NCBI GenBank assembly: GCA_016165875.1
Contig: JABBOT010000080.1
Span: 5,438,759 to 5,502,758, forward strand
Length of the DNA: 64,000 bases
Direction of reading: 5' to 3'
Source: Acanthopleura granulata
Lineage: Eukaryota; Mollusca; Polyplacophora; Chitonida; Chitonidae
In this document: in pieces, positions 45,350 through 58,089 of the stretch
Numbering within the stretch: position 1 is the stretch's first letter
Layout of the letters: each line of letters begins with the position of its first letter
Translations under genes and position numbers: made by a program
Notes under the pieces: generated by a model
Seen by the model: only the letters and a program-made list of their open reading frames with translations
Told to the model about the DNA's origin: nothing
Database searches by the model: none

Positions 45350-47200
45350 TTAGCGGCATGAAATTAAACGCTGTACAATACAGATAAGCTGTTCTCTGGA
45401 ACTGCGTCATTACGATTCTTTCTCAAACGCAATGACAATACTGCATTTTGAGTACATATTGACCAGTGAAGCCTAACAAGTTTCAATTAGCATTACTCCA
45501 TATTTGTTATGCCTAACTGTTCTTAAGCTTTTGTGTTAAGGTGAATGTAAGTTGGAACTTTGTAAACATTTACATCAACAGTTAGAATGACACCCTCTCA
45601 AGTGCACGCCCAAGATACCGCTGGACCACTTACGTGTGATCATTTCAAAAATATTATCTTTTCTATTATTATTAAGTAAATGTTTATTAAATGCGAAAAG
45701 AAGCGGGAATTTTTATTTATTTAGACTTGTCACATCTAATAAATTAACATCACTGCATTTCTTTACCTCGTGTGAATTTAACCATGAGAATATTATAAAA
45801 CCGGTATAAGATCGTGATATTTAAGCATTTACATGACCAATTACAAAGAGGAACTCGTGATTCCCCTTCCTGCCTTTAACGAAAGGGTCCAAAGCTGGGT
45901 AATCTCTCCACAAAGGAATAAACAGGTCACACCTTTAGTTACATGTGTGCTCAGTGAACCCTTCTGTGTAGCACGTCAGAGTCTCCCATTAAATCTTAAC
46001 CGATGTTAACTGGCGACAGGCCACACTTCACCATTTACAATTGTAGACTTGGCAATGAGCTTGACCAATTAAGAAAAAGAAGAAGAAGAAAAGGAAAGTC
46101 CGGATGCAATACTTTTTTAGTCGTGTAAATAGATTAAATAAGCTTTTGGATTACACCATGCTGACGAAACAAAACAAATGTTGAAATGCTGAAATCTGGG
46201 CGAAAACATGCTTTTATCAAAGCTAGTTTAATTCAATAACAGATGTGTTTACTGAAAAGCTGTGAAAAGAACTATGCTTGCCTCAATTTCTCTCACGTCG
46301 TATATTAAATACACTAAACGTATGACCAATAAAAGCTCGCAAAGTGCCTTGTACAGGCATACAAATGTGCTTGCGCAACTACGGCGCTAATACAGTAAAA
46401 GAACAACGAATGTTATTTCTCTGTCACTTTAAAATCCCTTTTATACTAACAGCAATATTTCCTCAGGATACGGTCCCAGAAAATGTCAATGAACAATGTG
46501 ATAAAATTTGATTCTAGTTTTCTTCCCTTCTTGACTTGACGCATCTATCGGCGGCTACTTTCATCAAACAAGTCAACAATGGTGAATCCTTGGAAGACTT
46601 AACGGTACAATTTCTTCAAATCAATTGCATTCAGACATCAAAGCAATATTCCAGCACTTCTTAAAACAGATTTTTCTGCTATTGTTTCTAGGATGACAAT
46701 GTCTGGTTGGATCAAGTTTATTAAACCGAGAATACCTGAATAAATGTTTCCAGCTGAGGGATACTAAACCTAATTAAATCAACCACATTCCTGGCATTAC
46801 CATGTGCGATCAGACCGGCACGCACGAGTGAAAACACTAATAAGTCATACCACTGATTCTTCCTCTCAGGCCGTTTTAGTATCTTAGTGTCACTCTTGAC
46901 CGAAAGCCATGGTACTTAACAATTTATCGTTTATTGATCATTAGTTTCTAGTTTTGATGTTAAATCAAGACGGCAAAGTGCCGTTGAAGTGAGGTTCCGT
47001 CGAGAAGGTACTCGCTTCGTCAACTCTGCAGAGCTCACTGGTATTCGCTTCTCAATCAATAATATAACAGCAGACAACCTTTCTTGTATGAGTAACCCTC
47101 ACATCAAACCAGGAGACTTACAATAGCATTGTCTTTGCCAGTAAACCAATGAGCGACTTTACCTTATAAAAGGGGCGCTGGAACTGTACTGAAAGCCTCT
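45350..47200 (+). repeat. Linker blocks b and a (right arm of large inverted repeat)
   Basis: A plus-orientation copy of the linker that precedes block c. Block b at about 46440-46760 carries 'cttttatactaacagcaata', 'ttcatcaaacaagtcaacaa' and 'ggttggatcaagtttattaa'. Block a at about 46890-47160 carries 'cttgaccgaaagccatggta', 'aaatcaagacggcaaagt', tactcgcttcgtcaactct (47010-47028) and 'ccctcacatcaaaccagg'. Same-orientation relatives lie at 52840-53580 and at 56770-58290, and an inverted one at 34290-36300. Confidence 0.78.
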
Positions 47201-47680
47201 CGACCTCAGAAGTCGTCTGGTTTAAGCATACAAGGTGAGGTTTCGGGAGGGGATGAAATCATTGTTACCTGCAGAATTGTGACAGATGCACTGGCTGCTT
47301 CCTTTTGAATACGTCGGTTCGAGTTTCTTACTTGATCTACTTTATTTCTTCTTGGGTATTTTGTTTTGAAATTCACTGTGCAAACTGTTGTTTGATACTG
47401 TTGATTCTGAAACTGCATTGTGCTTGATGCAAGGCTAGCCATGGCTTCAGCGCCGAGGATATTAAGTAACGTGATTTTAAGTGTGCGTAAATAAATCGAG
47501 AAACAAATTGATACAGTAATTCAGTCGAGGTAGCCAACTGCAAACTTTTCCCTGGTCTCGTTGAAAATTCTTTCACTCAAACTTTAAAAAGCCGAACGTT
47601 TCTGGATATGGGAAATATTTTTTCCGCGTCTTTACACACAAACCAAGGCTGCTAAATAAGGAGACATCTCTTGTAGGGGA
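47201..47680. other. No gene recognised (between blocks a and c)
   Basis: Minus-strand frames 47206-47442 and 47373-47576 have no domain and are not matched in other units. Confidence 0.4.
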
Positions 47681-50600
47681 AAACGATGTTTTGTCACAGA
47701 CAGGTTTACACGATTGTGTCACATCATGGTGGGTGACCTCGCCGCAGGAAATGTCATCCAGCGTAGAAGTGAGTTCCCTTGAACCATGACGGCGTAGCAA
47801 ACCAAGCGGTGATTGTAAAGCAGCAAAACATGTCCAGGAAACAGTGCCAGACCAAGTCTTTAAGATAGGATTGGATAAGACAAGATCCCATTTTCCGGTT
47901 ACCAATTCAGCAGGTTATTTCGCAACCCATGTGAGTACCAACGGTATTCTGTCACTGCTTCCGACACTTGAGGACAATTGAAGCAAATGAATGCGAGCTC
48001 TCTGAGCAGTGACATTGTCTGCAAAAGAGTTGACAGGTTTTACTCTACACAGGGACCTCGGAATCCGGGCGTAAACCTTATTCCAAATAGCTCTTTTGGT
48101 GGCTTTCCGAGGTTGTAAGCCCAACCATCCCTTCAAATCTGGTCATAAGCGACGATCCCTGTGTTTCTCTAAACCCTTCAAACTACCAACACCCAGTCAC
48201 TTGTATGAGCTCGCTGAGAGACATTGGATCCTAGATCCTAGATTAAGGCTGTGTAAATTAATTTTCTAAGTTTGCGCTCTCCCCCTTCAATAACTAGTCG
48301 CAAAATCTAATGTTAAAGATCAAGACCTCCGTTGGTTTCCCACGGCATATACTTAGAAACGTCTTTGTTTTCTCGGCTTTTGTACTTATTAAGAGATGTC
48401 TGAGGCTACATACGCGTTTGTCACGTTATCTGCAGATCCGTATTCTGCTTATTGCCACTGGGTTTCTCCCTAGGCTCGCCGCATCTCTTTTTAATTCAAC
48501 ACAAAGCTCTTGTATGGACGTGTATCGCAGCCAACTGTCAAAGGCACAACATGTGGCAGTCACCCGAAAGCTTCTCCCCTCAGATGTGATTACTGGTTCT
48601 ATCACACACCACCGAAATAAGACAGCCGAAAAGACGAGAAAAAAAGGAAAGAATGGAAAAGCCTTTCCTCCACAGCAGCAGTGTTACTGCTTTATACCGT
48701 CGGCGTATATGTGCTCTGCGAAATATGCCTCTTGCATTTGCTTTGTCCAGAAAGCAGTTACCCTAAAGGAGAAATCGCACGTGTAAATGTATATAGCTTA
48801 TTAAGAGTTACCAAAATTGCCGTGTGACTTCTGAAGTCAGGGCCATTTGGTACATGCAGAATAGAAACATATTGAGGAATTGTAGGACCTTGAGTAGATC
48901 TTCTCGTTTTACCCTCATAGACTCATGCGCACGTTTGTTTTACCATATTTTAAAGCTTCTCAGCTTTGTTAATGTATTTAAAGACTGATGGCTTCGTGTT
49001 ACGTTTAATAAGGCATGGCCACTTTTCTTCTAGTTTCTTTTTTACAATTCGCCAGTTAAAGTGGACCATTTTAGTCAAAAAGCGGCATTGCAAAGGCTGG
49101 AACAAGCAATAGAGACACATAGCTTAGGTCCGAGTTATCTTACAGGGAAATGGCTTGTCGACCAAATAACAGAGCACTTCTCCAGGGGCTCTACCGCCAC
49201 AAATCTTCGGACGGGGAGATCTCGGTTCAAACCTGGGTCCAGTCATACCAAAGACTTTAAAAATGGTACTTCCTGCTTCTTCGCTAGGCGTTCAGCAATA
49301 GGAGGATAGAGGGTGGACTGGTAGGACCTGTGTCAGTATAATGTGACTGGGTAAGGGGGCTTGTTGGGTGTCTTCGGCAAGTCGTCTCTGTGAGGCAACA
49401 CCAGATAAAAGATACGGTGGAAATCCGTCCTGCACCAATGAGACACCGCCTTCGTATAAGCGAAATATTCTTGAGTATGGCGTTAAACAATAAACATTCA
49501 TTCATTCATTCTACAAATCTTCGATGAGCAGCAAACTTCTGATCTGTTCTTTAAAGTGATGATTTTCTTTACTAGGTCAACCAAGTGAAACAGGCTCAAA
49601 GACTTTTTTATATCTAAGAACGGACCAAGCCTTAAACATATTCGTGGGAATTGTCTGCACGCTATTTCCTGCAAACTATTGTGAAATTGACAGTGACCAT
49701 ACCATTAGCCGATTGATGCTTTCCAGCAGGAGCAGACAAATGAATATGGTGGAACCCGAAAGAAGGAGGGCACTTTGGTGTGGAAGAAACAATGTTTAAT
49801 CCGACAGAGGGGTTTAATGATTTTAGCTATTCTCACTGTCGTGTTATGGGTTTTCCCAGACAGACAGAGATTGAAAGGTCATTCTATCACAGGGAATCCG
49901 CATTAATCACTGTTCTTGGAAAACAATCCTCACAAGGAAAGACGCTAACTTCAGATAGCACTCATACTTATACTTCTCTTTGTTTTGAATATATCTAGAC
50001 GACGACACAAAACGAATGCCGTAGAAAGAGGAATTTAATCGTATTCTTCGGTTGAAGGGCAATAGACCATGCTTCACTCCGAATTTAGAATCAGTAGACC
50101 GAAGAAATAATTTCTATGTAGAAAATTTCTTATATATGGGCCTACTGTGTGTAGCGAAATTTTGCCAATATCCATATCCAGAACAAAACATCTAAGTAGG
50201 AAACTCTTATTTCTGCAATTATCTTCCCATTTCATTGAGTTTGCACATTGATCTCAACTGTACATGCAATTGGCATTTTCATCGTGAGAAAGAACTAATC
50301 GTAGAGTAAATCAGTCTGAGACTGAAGCCAAAACAAATCAACAATGTGGTAAATAATACACTAGGGTGTTTAAAGCCTCAGGTACCAAAAGCAGGGAATC
50401 GAGGTGTGCCAGGTAGCGTTTAGAAAGAAATCTGTTCCGAGCCTATCTCTCCTACTTGATAGATTTCGTAGTTCTTAGGTGATTTGTGTTACTGATCTTC
50501 AATATCTAAAGACGTTGTCGAGACGATTAACAACAGTCGTTGCCCAGAAACATTTAGCTTTAAACAAGTCAGATTACTGCTCTACAGCTCATGTGTAATG

Positions 50601-51290
50601 GAAAAGTTCGAGATACATTATCATTTGGTACGTTGGTTAACGACCTTTGTCTTTTTGTGTCCCGGGTGACGACTTCAGGACTTCTCCAGGTGACCTAAGC
50701 CACTCCGCGAGAGTACAGAAAATTTACTCGTCTCTGGAAGTGCGCTGTTATGGAGGGTGTACCTACAGCCTTCGACAAAACAGACGCGTGAAGTGATCAT
50801 CAGACCCAAGGCGTGTGTCAACAACAGCCATGCGTGCGTGTCTGTGTCGAGAAGATATCAAACATTGTCAACAACATCGTTGGTGGGTTTGTTTTACTTA
50901 CACCACTCGACATTTGATATGACAATTTTCGTCCACAAATTTCACAGTTTCCTGCCTATAGCCTGTCGCTTTTTCCTCCGGAGAACAGGGAAATTATTAA
51001 CATGCCTAGTAATACAGTATTATCCGAGGGCTGTGAGCAACCTGAAGTGTCTTGTTTATGGAAATCGTGCGTGTCTGTGTCAGAACAAAAAAGGAGAACC
51101 GTTTATTATTGATCTGGAAATTGAAAAAGGGCGTGGTCAAACCTTCACATTCCTCTGTCGAGATAACTCCTTCACTCTTTGGGATCTCTTCTTTAACAAT
51201 ATCAGTTATGATGTACTTACGAAAAACATTTACATATTCGCATTATTGGTCATAATCGCCTAATTCTCCAAAAGTGGACTTCAGCACAGT
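47680..51290 (+). repeat. Modular tandem array, unit 3 (blocks c, d, e, f, g)
   Basis: The c anchor ttttccggttaccaattcag is at 47891-47910 and the d anchor ggcacaacatgtggcagtca at 48543-48562. Block e is at about 49790-49960, block f at about 50220-50340, and block g at about 50580-51290 with gtgaagtgatcat at 50788-50800. A roughly 0.9-kb stretch between d and e is absent from units 1 and 2, and it includes the SINE at 49170-49510. The longest frames (48310-48786, 158 codons; 50757-51263, 168 codons) are open only in this unit. The aligned stretches of units 1 and 2 contain stops and indels. Confidence 0.8.
49170..49510 (+). mobile_element. Chimeric SINE: family B head and body, family A-like tail
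   Basis: The plus-strand head carries a box B at 49224-49233 (ggttcaaacc) and the family B body 'ccaaagactttaaaaatggt', 'acctgtgtcagtataatgtg', 'actgggtaagggggcttg', 'gtgaggcaacacc'. From about 49440 it switches to a family A-like end, 'cgccttcgtataagcgaaat', 'attcttgagtatggcgttaa', and ends in (cattcattcattcatt). It lies inside unit 3 of the array. Confidence 0.78.
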
Positions 51291-52839
51291 ATGGTCACCC
51301 ACACCTTCTAATATACATGTACCTGCCCTTCATATGAAAGTAACTCCATCAGTTGATCTTTAGCCTCCAGAATGCGATTAAGTTCTCACGCTGTCTGGTT
51401 TTATAACCTTAATGACGAGGGACATATATGTGCAACATTTCTAATAAAACTATGTTAGAGATAGCTGCAATGTGACGACTGACTTGTGAAGGGTGCAATC
51501 AGCCATAGCCAATCAGCGATTTAGACAAGGCACGACCAATCGTCAATGGTTCGTGCGATCATAATAGAATGCCACGCCACACTGATACGACCAAACTGCG
51601 ACCGAAAAATGTCCAAAAACTGAATCAGGTCGTACAAAGTGCGCGCGATTGATCGCTGAAAGTCGTGGGTGATCACCACAGCAAAGCAATGAAATGTCCC
51701 CAAGACTTCCGACGTGCGATTCCACATAGTAAGAGGTGAAGAGAATGGTGATTGGTTCGGAACTTTGTACAGTTTGCTACGAATAAAAAATCCAGCGAAC
51801 TCAATTTCAGTTGTGTGGTTGATTGACTATTCCATTTTGACAACATAATTTGCTCTGTCTGTTAAATAAAGTACGTTTCGGTTTGAGTAATGTATTCAAA
51901 AGAAAGTGAACACCACATAGCAGAGACTGGGGACTAAAAAAAAAAGAAAAAAAACAGAGGGCAAAGCTGCATTAAGTCTGAAAGTCACCATGACGCAGAA
52001 TAAACGATTGATATTGCACCCCAGTGATCACACGCGAGAAAAGTAATGTGGTATTTTTATCATCTATATACTCATCAGAGTCCATGGATTGGTTCATTGG
52101 TGGAATGTGGATGTTTGTTCATTTCATGCTCTGTTTAAGTTTACCACGCCATTCATATCCATGAGTTGCATTTGTATGTCATTATCAGCCTGGTGGACGA
52201 CAAAGAGAGCAATTTTTCTGAAACGGTTATACAGGCAAAGCAGAGAAATTGCATAGTCCCTGTCCAAGGCCAAAATCGTAGCCAACAGCTGGGTTGATTG
52301 GTGGATTCGGATACTTTACTGACACCATCTATGGTAAAATTTGTGAACAACAGACTGCATGTTTAATCAGCAAAATATGTACTATGAAATAAGGTCAAGA
52401 CGTACTTGCTTCAATGACAAATCATGTTATATTTGTTGTTTTTAATGTTCATGTAAATTCAAGTAATTCAATGTTCTTAAATCCTTGAACTATGAGGTTT
52501 CATTGTCGAACACAGATCTCGCCAATTCAAACATCACTTGCAGTTAAAAGCCAAATCAGGTATCTGTGTGGAAAATGTTCCTCCAGAGACCTCAAGAACG
52601 CAGAAAGGGACATTAAACTAAACGAACTTATAGATAAAAAACTGAATATTATGAAATTTACTTTGTGCCAACCAAAGGTTATTTTTATCAAGATTTCTTT
52701 AGTTCTATGAATGCCATTTGTGCGGCTGTACGGGTCACAGCAGGAAAAAACAGTACGTGGCCCAATATTCGTTTTCAACTATAAGACTGAATGCACAGGT
52801 CTTAAGACGGCATGGTCAAGGAAGGTGCTCATGTGTGGG
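51291..52839. other. No gene recognised
   Basis: The 51480-51780 stretch is compositionally distinct ('cacgaccaatcgtcaatggt', 'gtgcgcgcgattgatcgctg') and may be a decayed transposable element, but I could not establish terminal repeats. The rest is anonymous. Confidence 0.4.
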
Positions 52840-53580
52840 CAATTACTTTTATAAATCTCGTTTTTCGTGTAATTTCGTATGTAACGGTTTTAAAAAAGTC
52901 CCAGTGGAAAGCAGAGGAACGGCTTAAAATGAAACCTGATTCAAATAACGCCTTCTTTTTGGCAGGACGCATTCTGCAAGCTGCTGCTTTTATCAAACAA
53001 GACAGTACAGTGCAAGACTGAACAGACCGAAATACTGGGCGTTTGACAAGACTGGCCGTCCACTTTTTACAAATCAGTTACATCCAAGCTTCAAACGAAT
53101 CTTCCATGATAGTCAAATACAGATAGACTCGAAAGACAAGGCTTAGTGGGATCAAGGTTGTTGAACTGAAGATTGTGCCCCCCCCCCGTAAAACCTAGGT
53201 AATTAGATAACATCCAAAGTATAGTAGTGCAAAGTGCAACTAGGCCGCTGTGCAGGAGTGCCACCGATTCCAATTATAAGGCTGTTTTTATACATCGTTA
53301 TTACTCTTGACCGAAAGCCATGCCACTTAGCAGTGGATGTATATAGAAATCGCCATCGATAATTAATCTCTGGTTTTAAGTTAAATCAAGACGGCAAAGT
53401 ATCGTTGAAGTGATGTCCCGTTCCGAAGCTACTCGCTTCGTCAACTCTCAAGGGATCACTGGCATTTGCTTCTCAATCGATAACCCCACAACAGACAACC
53501 CCCTTGTACATGTGGGAGTTACTGGTAATATCAAACCAGACGACTGCGAACAATATTAGTCTCCTTGGTTTTCAGATGGA
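52840..53580 (+). repeat. Linker blocks b and a preceding unit 4
   Basis: Block b: 'aagtcccagtggaaagcaga', 'cctgattcaaataacgcctt', 'ttttatcaaacaagacagta' (52890-53015), then 'gggatcaaggttgttgaact' (about 53150). Block a: 'ttgaccgaaagccatgccac' (about 53308), 'aaatcaagacggcaaagt', tactcgcttcgtcaactct at 53430-53448, then 'atcaaaccagacgactg'. Order and orientation match 46440-47160. A (C)9-type run near 53179 lies between the blocks. Confidence 0.78.
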
Positions 53581-54279
53581 CAAGAGTGTCTGTACCCTGA
53601 AGAGGAGAGCGCTGGCGTCGTACTTTAGAATTTTTGGCCTAGGGAAATTTCTGCCGTATGTACATAAAGTGACACGACATTCTTTTTGCATGCACTAATG
53701 TGGTGGTAAAAATTCTGTCAAACGTACAAAATATTATGGCTAAAGGACAGGATGGGAATATTACATACAAATCAGCATTCGTGATACGTGCATGACCCAG
53801 ATTCATTGTCGAATTAAGTCATAATGCAAAAAGTTCTCCTGTTATCTAATAACATTCAAAAGGCGTACAAACGCTCATGTTGGTGTATGTTACCAGCATC
53901 ACAGGTATGCAGAGAACATATACTGGTAGACACAGCAGCCATCTGTACGCTGTGACGGATATCTGCCCGGTGACGTAAGTCATCGAAGACCCGTGTTGAC
54001 CTACCGTAAATGGCAGTCAAAAATTGTTTCGCACACGCTGTCTTGTATCAGATCCCACATGTCTGAATTTTCTATAACAAAAGCATTGACAAAGTTGCCG
54101 GTAAGTGCAATGAACCATTACCAGTACCATGAAACACAATACCACCAGCATACAATGCTATAACACGATTTGAACAAATTGTTTTTCAAAATGATATTTA
54201 CTTATCAACCAAACCTTTTTATTTCATTTTATTTCACTTCAACTTTAGGGAATGGCAAGGCAGTGTAAAGAGACTGGTC

Positions 54280-56330
54280 TCACTACTACCTCCCGGAGAC
54301 TCTTTCAATAAGGTTAATGACTTATCCGCAGGAAATGTTAGCCAGTGTAGTCTTCAGGTCCATTAGAGCTCTTACTTAGTGGTAAACCAGGTGATGATTT
54401 TATTTGTTTATTTATTTCATTGGTGTTTTACTCCGTTAAGAATATTCCACTTATACGACAGCGGTAAGAATTATGGTGGGAGGAAACCAGGCAGAGAGCG
54501 GGGGGAACCCACGACCATCCGCAGATTGGGCGATGACTTTAAGTCAAGAAAACGGGTCTTGTCCGGGTAGTCATTTTTAGGAATTGTCAACCTTGGAGAA
54601 AGAATTTGATAACAGCTCACATTTTACCCATTCAGTGTTTTATTTCTCGGCTCGATGTGTCAACAAGTAGGAACAATGTCCCAGGTTTACCTTTGAAACA
54701 GATCTGGATAAAAAAGTCAAGCTGACACTTTCCGATTACCAGTTCAGCGTTTTATTTCGCGCCGTGTTTTCGGGACCACATATGTTCGATCACTGCGCTC
54801 ACACTCCGGTCACTTGTAGGTATACGAGTTCCTCTGGTAATGGTAGTTACCTCTACCGAGTCACCCTCTGGGAATTAAATGTTGTTCCCTATAGCCTCTT
54901 TTTGGACCTTTATAGTTAGTAAAACTAATAACTTAGAGAATAACCTCTGTAATCTCCTTGCAAATATTCTCGGCCCATGTATCTCTTTATACTTGCCGAC
55001 ACCCAGCCGCTTGCATTGAAGCTCGGATAACATGAACAAGCCATTAGAGGAAATAGCACAAAGCTAACCAAGCAACATCTTGGCATTCAGTGGTAAGCTG
55101 ATTTGTTAAGTCTTAGCTTATGAGGAAATTACAGAAATAGAAATATCAGTAACTCTTTCAGAATGGTTGCCCAATGTTACAGAACAGGATACCCGCTGCA
55201 AATCTGAACACAGGCGTTCTTTGCTTCTCTGTTTTATTCCATAATTCTAGAACCTAGGGGCAGGGTACGGGCTTATCTAGTCACTTGTAAATCTGCCATT
55301 GCCACTTGGATCATCTGTATCCTCTGTCATTGGACACAAGCCCCTTGCATGGGCTTGTGCCTGTACAGTACAACTGTAAACATCCTACTGCTAATGTAAC
55401 AGACACTAGAGGGCTTTATCACAGACATCCAGTGAAACAGTGCATGTACAAAGACAAAAGGGAGAATAAAAACTGTGCCTCCGCTATAGCGGGGTTTCTG
55501 TTTTCTACCCATGGTGTACTCTGTGGACTAGGACAGACAGCTGGTTATGGAGTCATTCCATCAGTCAGAATCAATATTAAGCTCTGGCTTATACAACGTC
55601 TTCTGAACAAAACACGAGGACCTAGGACTGTATCTGGTTAAAGCACTGCTTACCATGTCTCTGTAATCAATATTTCTGTCCATTTAGACATTGGCATATA
55701 TTAAATATCACAAAGGGATTTGTCTGATCAAAATGGTCACTGGTTAAGGTATAAGAAAACAATGTGTTCGAATACCTATTACTCAGATTGCTGCTTCGAC
55801 GCATTGCTATCTTGCGATATTCTGGAGTTATAGACAAAACACATGAACGAGTTGACCAGCAAGAGAAAACAGAGGTGTAAACTGATAAAGTGCCAGACGT
55901 GTATTAATAACAGTGGATCAGTCAGTGTTCAATGATACCCATGACTGGATTCAACATGATCAAACGTGGTCGGCAAACACTGCTCCTCGATTTGTCTTTC
56001 TCACAATGCTTGATGTATGATATGGGAGTTTACACAGATTGAATTACATCGAAGATTTACACAGACACTTTCGTGCTGATGGCCTGCAGCGTATTTTACA
56101 GCAGGCTAGGGAAAGTTCTTGACAACCTAATATTATCGGAGGACCGTGGGCGATGTGTATTGTAGTGTTTTTTGTGGTGGTGGTGGTAGGGGGAGCTCAT
56201 GTGCGTCTTTGATAAGAGTAGGAGAACTGGTTATTATCCGTCTGAAAATTCAAAGAGCGTGATAGAGACTCAACATAATCCCTCTCTCGGCGATCGCTTA
56301 GACTGACGCCACAAGAGATCAGCTGATATG
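54280..56330 (+). repeat. Modular tandem array, unit 4 (blocks c, e, g)
   Basis: The c anchor ctttccgattaccagttcag is at 54728-54747. Block e is at about 55490-55610 ('ggacagacagctggttatgg', 'agtcattccatcagtcagaa'). Block g at about 55860-56330 starts 'agaggtgtaaactgataaag' and shares 'gctgatggcctgcagcgtat' with unit 2. Block d could not be recognised. A SINE (54403-54531) is inserted in block c. After e it shares 'ctgtaatcaatatttctgtc' with unit 5 ('ctgtaatcaatattcctacg', near 61890). Confidence 0.72.
54403..54531 (-). mobile_element. SINE family A fragment inserted in array unit 4
   Basis: A minus-strand tail and core: 'tcattggtgttttactccgt', 'agaatattccacttatacga', 'attatggtgggaggaaacca' and 'cccacgaccatccgcagatt'. 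It is flanked by a near-identical 10-bp duplication, gatgatttta (54393-54402) and gatgacttta (54532-54541). The element is 5'-truncated before the tRNA-like head, which is a normal outcome of incomplete reverse transcription. Confidence 0.85.
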
Positions 56331-56769
56331 GACATAATATGAAAAAAAATCGGTATATGTTTATGTTGGTGTCAATGTTTGTTCAAGTGTTTACAAAACG
56401 AAAATGGATTGCAATACCGTAATATGCGCTTAACGCAATGTAAGTCCTACTTACTTAAAACCCATAAGTGGAGCAAATGATTTCTAGCCCCAGAGATATT
56501 CCGGAATTTCTAAGCTATATGTTTTGGCACATGTGTCATTTTGAGTCAATGTTACGTTACTGCAGGGAATGATATATAAATAAAAACGCTATGGTGTGGA
56601 CTGTGCCCCAACAGGAAAGACTTCACATGTGTCGAAGTCCTTCTTAACTCAAATGTCCTGGAGACAGGTTCTGCAGGGTGCTTTGTAAAAGGTGTTAGCT
56701 TGTTCTGACGGAACTACAGCTCCAAAAGAAGAACAACAAATATTATATTTATCCCCTTTATAAATGTGT

Positions 56770-57130
56770 TATTATTTTTTTTGAAGTAACGGTTCTACGA
56801 AAGTCCCAGTCGCCAACAGAATTCTAGCAAGAGTTTCAAACTGATTCAAATATTGCTCTCTTTTTGTCAAGACGCGTTTTGTCGAGTGTTGTTCTCATCA
56901 TACAAATCAGCACGATGTAACAACTTAAAACAGAAATAATGGGGATTTTATACACTTAGCGGAGCATTTGTTCAAGAATTATTCCATTCAAGCTCGAGAA
57001 GATTACAGAAAAGCAGGTAAAGTCAGCTATTTCTGCCAATGTCGGCAGGAAGAACAATGCCTTACCCGGATCAAGGGTATTATGATGCACTAAATGGGCC
57101 CCAGGAAGTTCTATAAAATCAAGTAAGACC
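56770..57130 (+). repeat. Linker block b preceding unit 5
   Basis: 'gaaagtcccagtcgccaaca', 'aaactgattcaaatattgct', 'ctctttttgtcaagacgcgt' and 'cccggatcaagggtattatg' match block b at 52890-53160 in the same order. The minus-strand frame 56956-57168 falls here; it is not conserved in the other copies. Confidence 0.68.
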
Positions 57131-57305
57131 ATAAGTATTGGTATCGTTTCATGGGTTATCATTTCCACCTTTCACTCGAACACTATTTATGGTGTGCAAC
57201 CTTCACTGTGCAATATTCTATTTATTATTTATACTTTAACAATGTCAGGATTTTGTGTATTTAAACAAGTTTTATTATAAGCGCTTTTTGTACCTACAGT
57301 AGCGT

Positions 57306-57454
57306 GACGTCCTACCGGTATATGTGTAACTGACGTTTTTGACGTCATGCCTTGTTTCGTGACGTCGGAATATAGCAGTTGACTTGCATTTGTACTTGTA
57401 TTATGACGTCATCCCAGTGAGGTCATAAAAACAAAGTGTTTCAATTTCGACGTC
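57306..57454. promoter_or_regulatory. Cluster of five GACGTC motifs (CRE-like)
   Basis: GACGTC occurs at 57306, 57341, 57361, 57405 and 57449. Two of these are complete TGACGTCA palindromes (57340-57347 and 57404-57411). Such spacing fits multiple bZIP (CREB/ATF) sites, or a decayed short repeat. No gene can be attached to it. It lies between linker blocks b and a upstream of array unit 5. Confidence 0.35.
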
Positions 57455-58089
57455 AGGGCGTCTGGATCATGGTTCAAGGTCACCAACAGAGTAATATGAA
57501 AATGTAATAAGTCATATCTATCTAGTAAAGATATCACTTTTATCAGTGAAGGGATCACTGGGATTTCACTGATGTATAAATAATAAAGCTTCCAATTGTC
57601 GGTGTATTTTTGACAGCCATTTGGTGGTGTATGCACATTTAGAAAGGAAGGTCCAGTTAGAGTGCTATAAAGAACCTTATGGTTCTGCTGTGAAACGTAG
57701 TGTGCTATCCTTTCCAACTCCTTTCTCCGCAGTGCGAGGGTTCGCTGATCAAGGATGATGTTCTGCAGTCGAACTCTCGCCCTTCAAACAAGTCAGGTAA
57801 ATTCAGAAAAAGAAAAGTTTTCTACACTTAAGACCAAAAACAAGTATGAGGAAGATCTCTTATGCAATTTATACTTAAAGTGTCTGTATTGTCAGGCAGC
57901 AGCCGTGGACTCCACTTAGGCATGACAACATCATGGTGTAAACTGGAACCTTTCATGTGGGTGTTAAACTCAACTGTACCTATAAGGTTCTATATGGAAC
58001 TTTTTGGAGTACCACCAGGAGGCAAGACTTGGAACCCTTAAAGGTTCAGTGGCTGCACCTTCTTTTAAAAATGTGTGTATTTAAAACGC

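Noticed and set aside
48310..48786. A 158-codon plus-strand frame with a basic, lysine-rich C-terminal part.
   Set aside because: It is array block d/c sequence. Units 1 and 2 carry stops and length changes in the same stretch, so the frame is unit-specific.
50757..51263. A 168-codon plus-strand frame.
   Set aside because: It lies in array block g, and the aligned segments of units 1, 2 and 4 are interrupted by stops and indels. No domain is recognisable.
51480..51780. A compositionally distinct stretch with repeated 'cgtgcgat/gcgcgattgatcgc' words, suggestive of a MITE.
   Set aside because: I could not find convincing terminal inverted repeats or target-site duplications by eye.
57650..58070. 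Possible inverted termini 'ctataaagaaccttatgg' and 'cctataaggttctatatgg'.
   Set aside because: Only about 18 bases are alignable and the boundaries are unclear. It may be chance in repetitive linker DNA.
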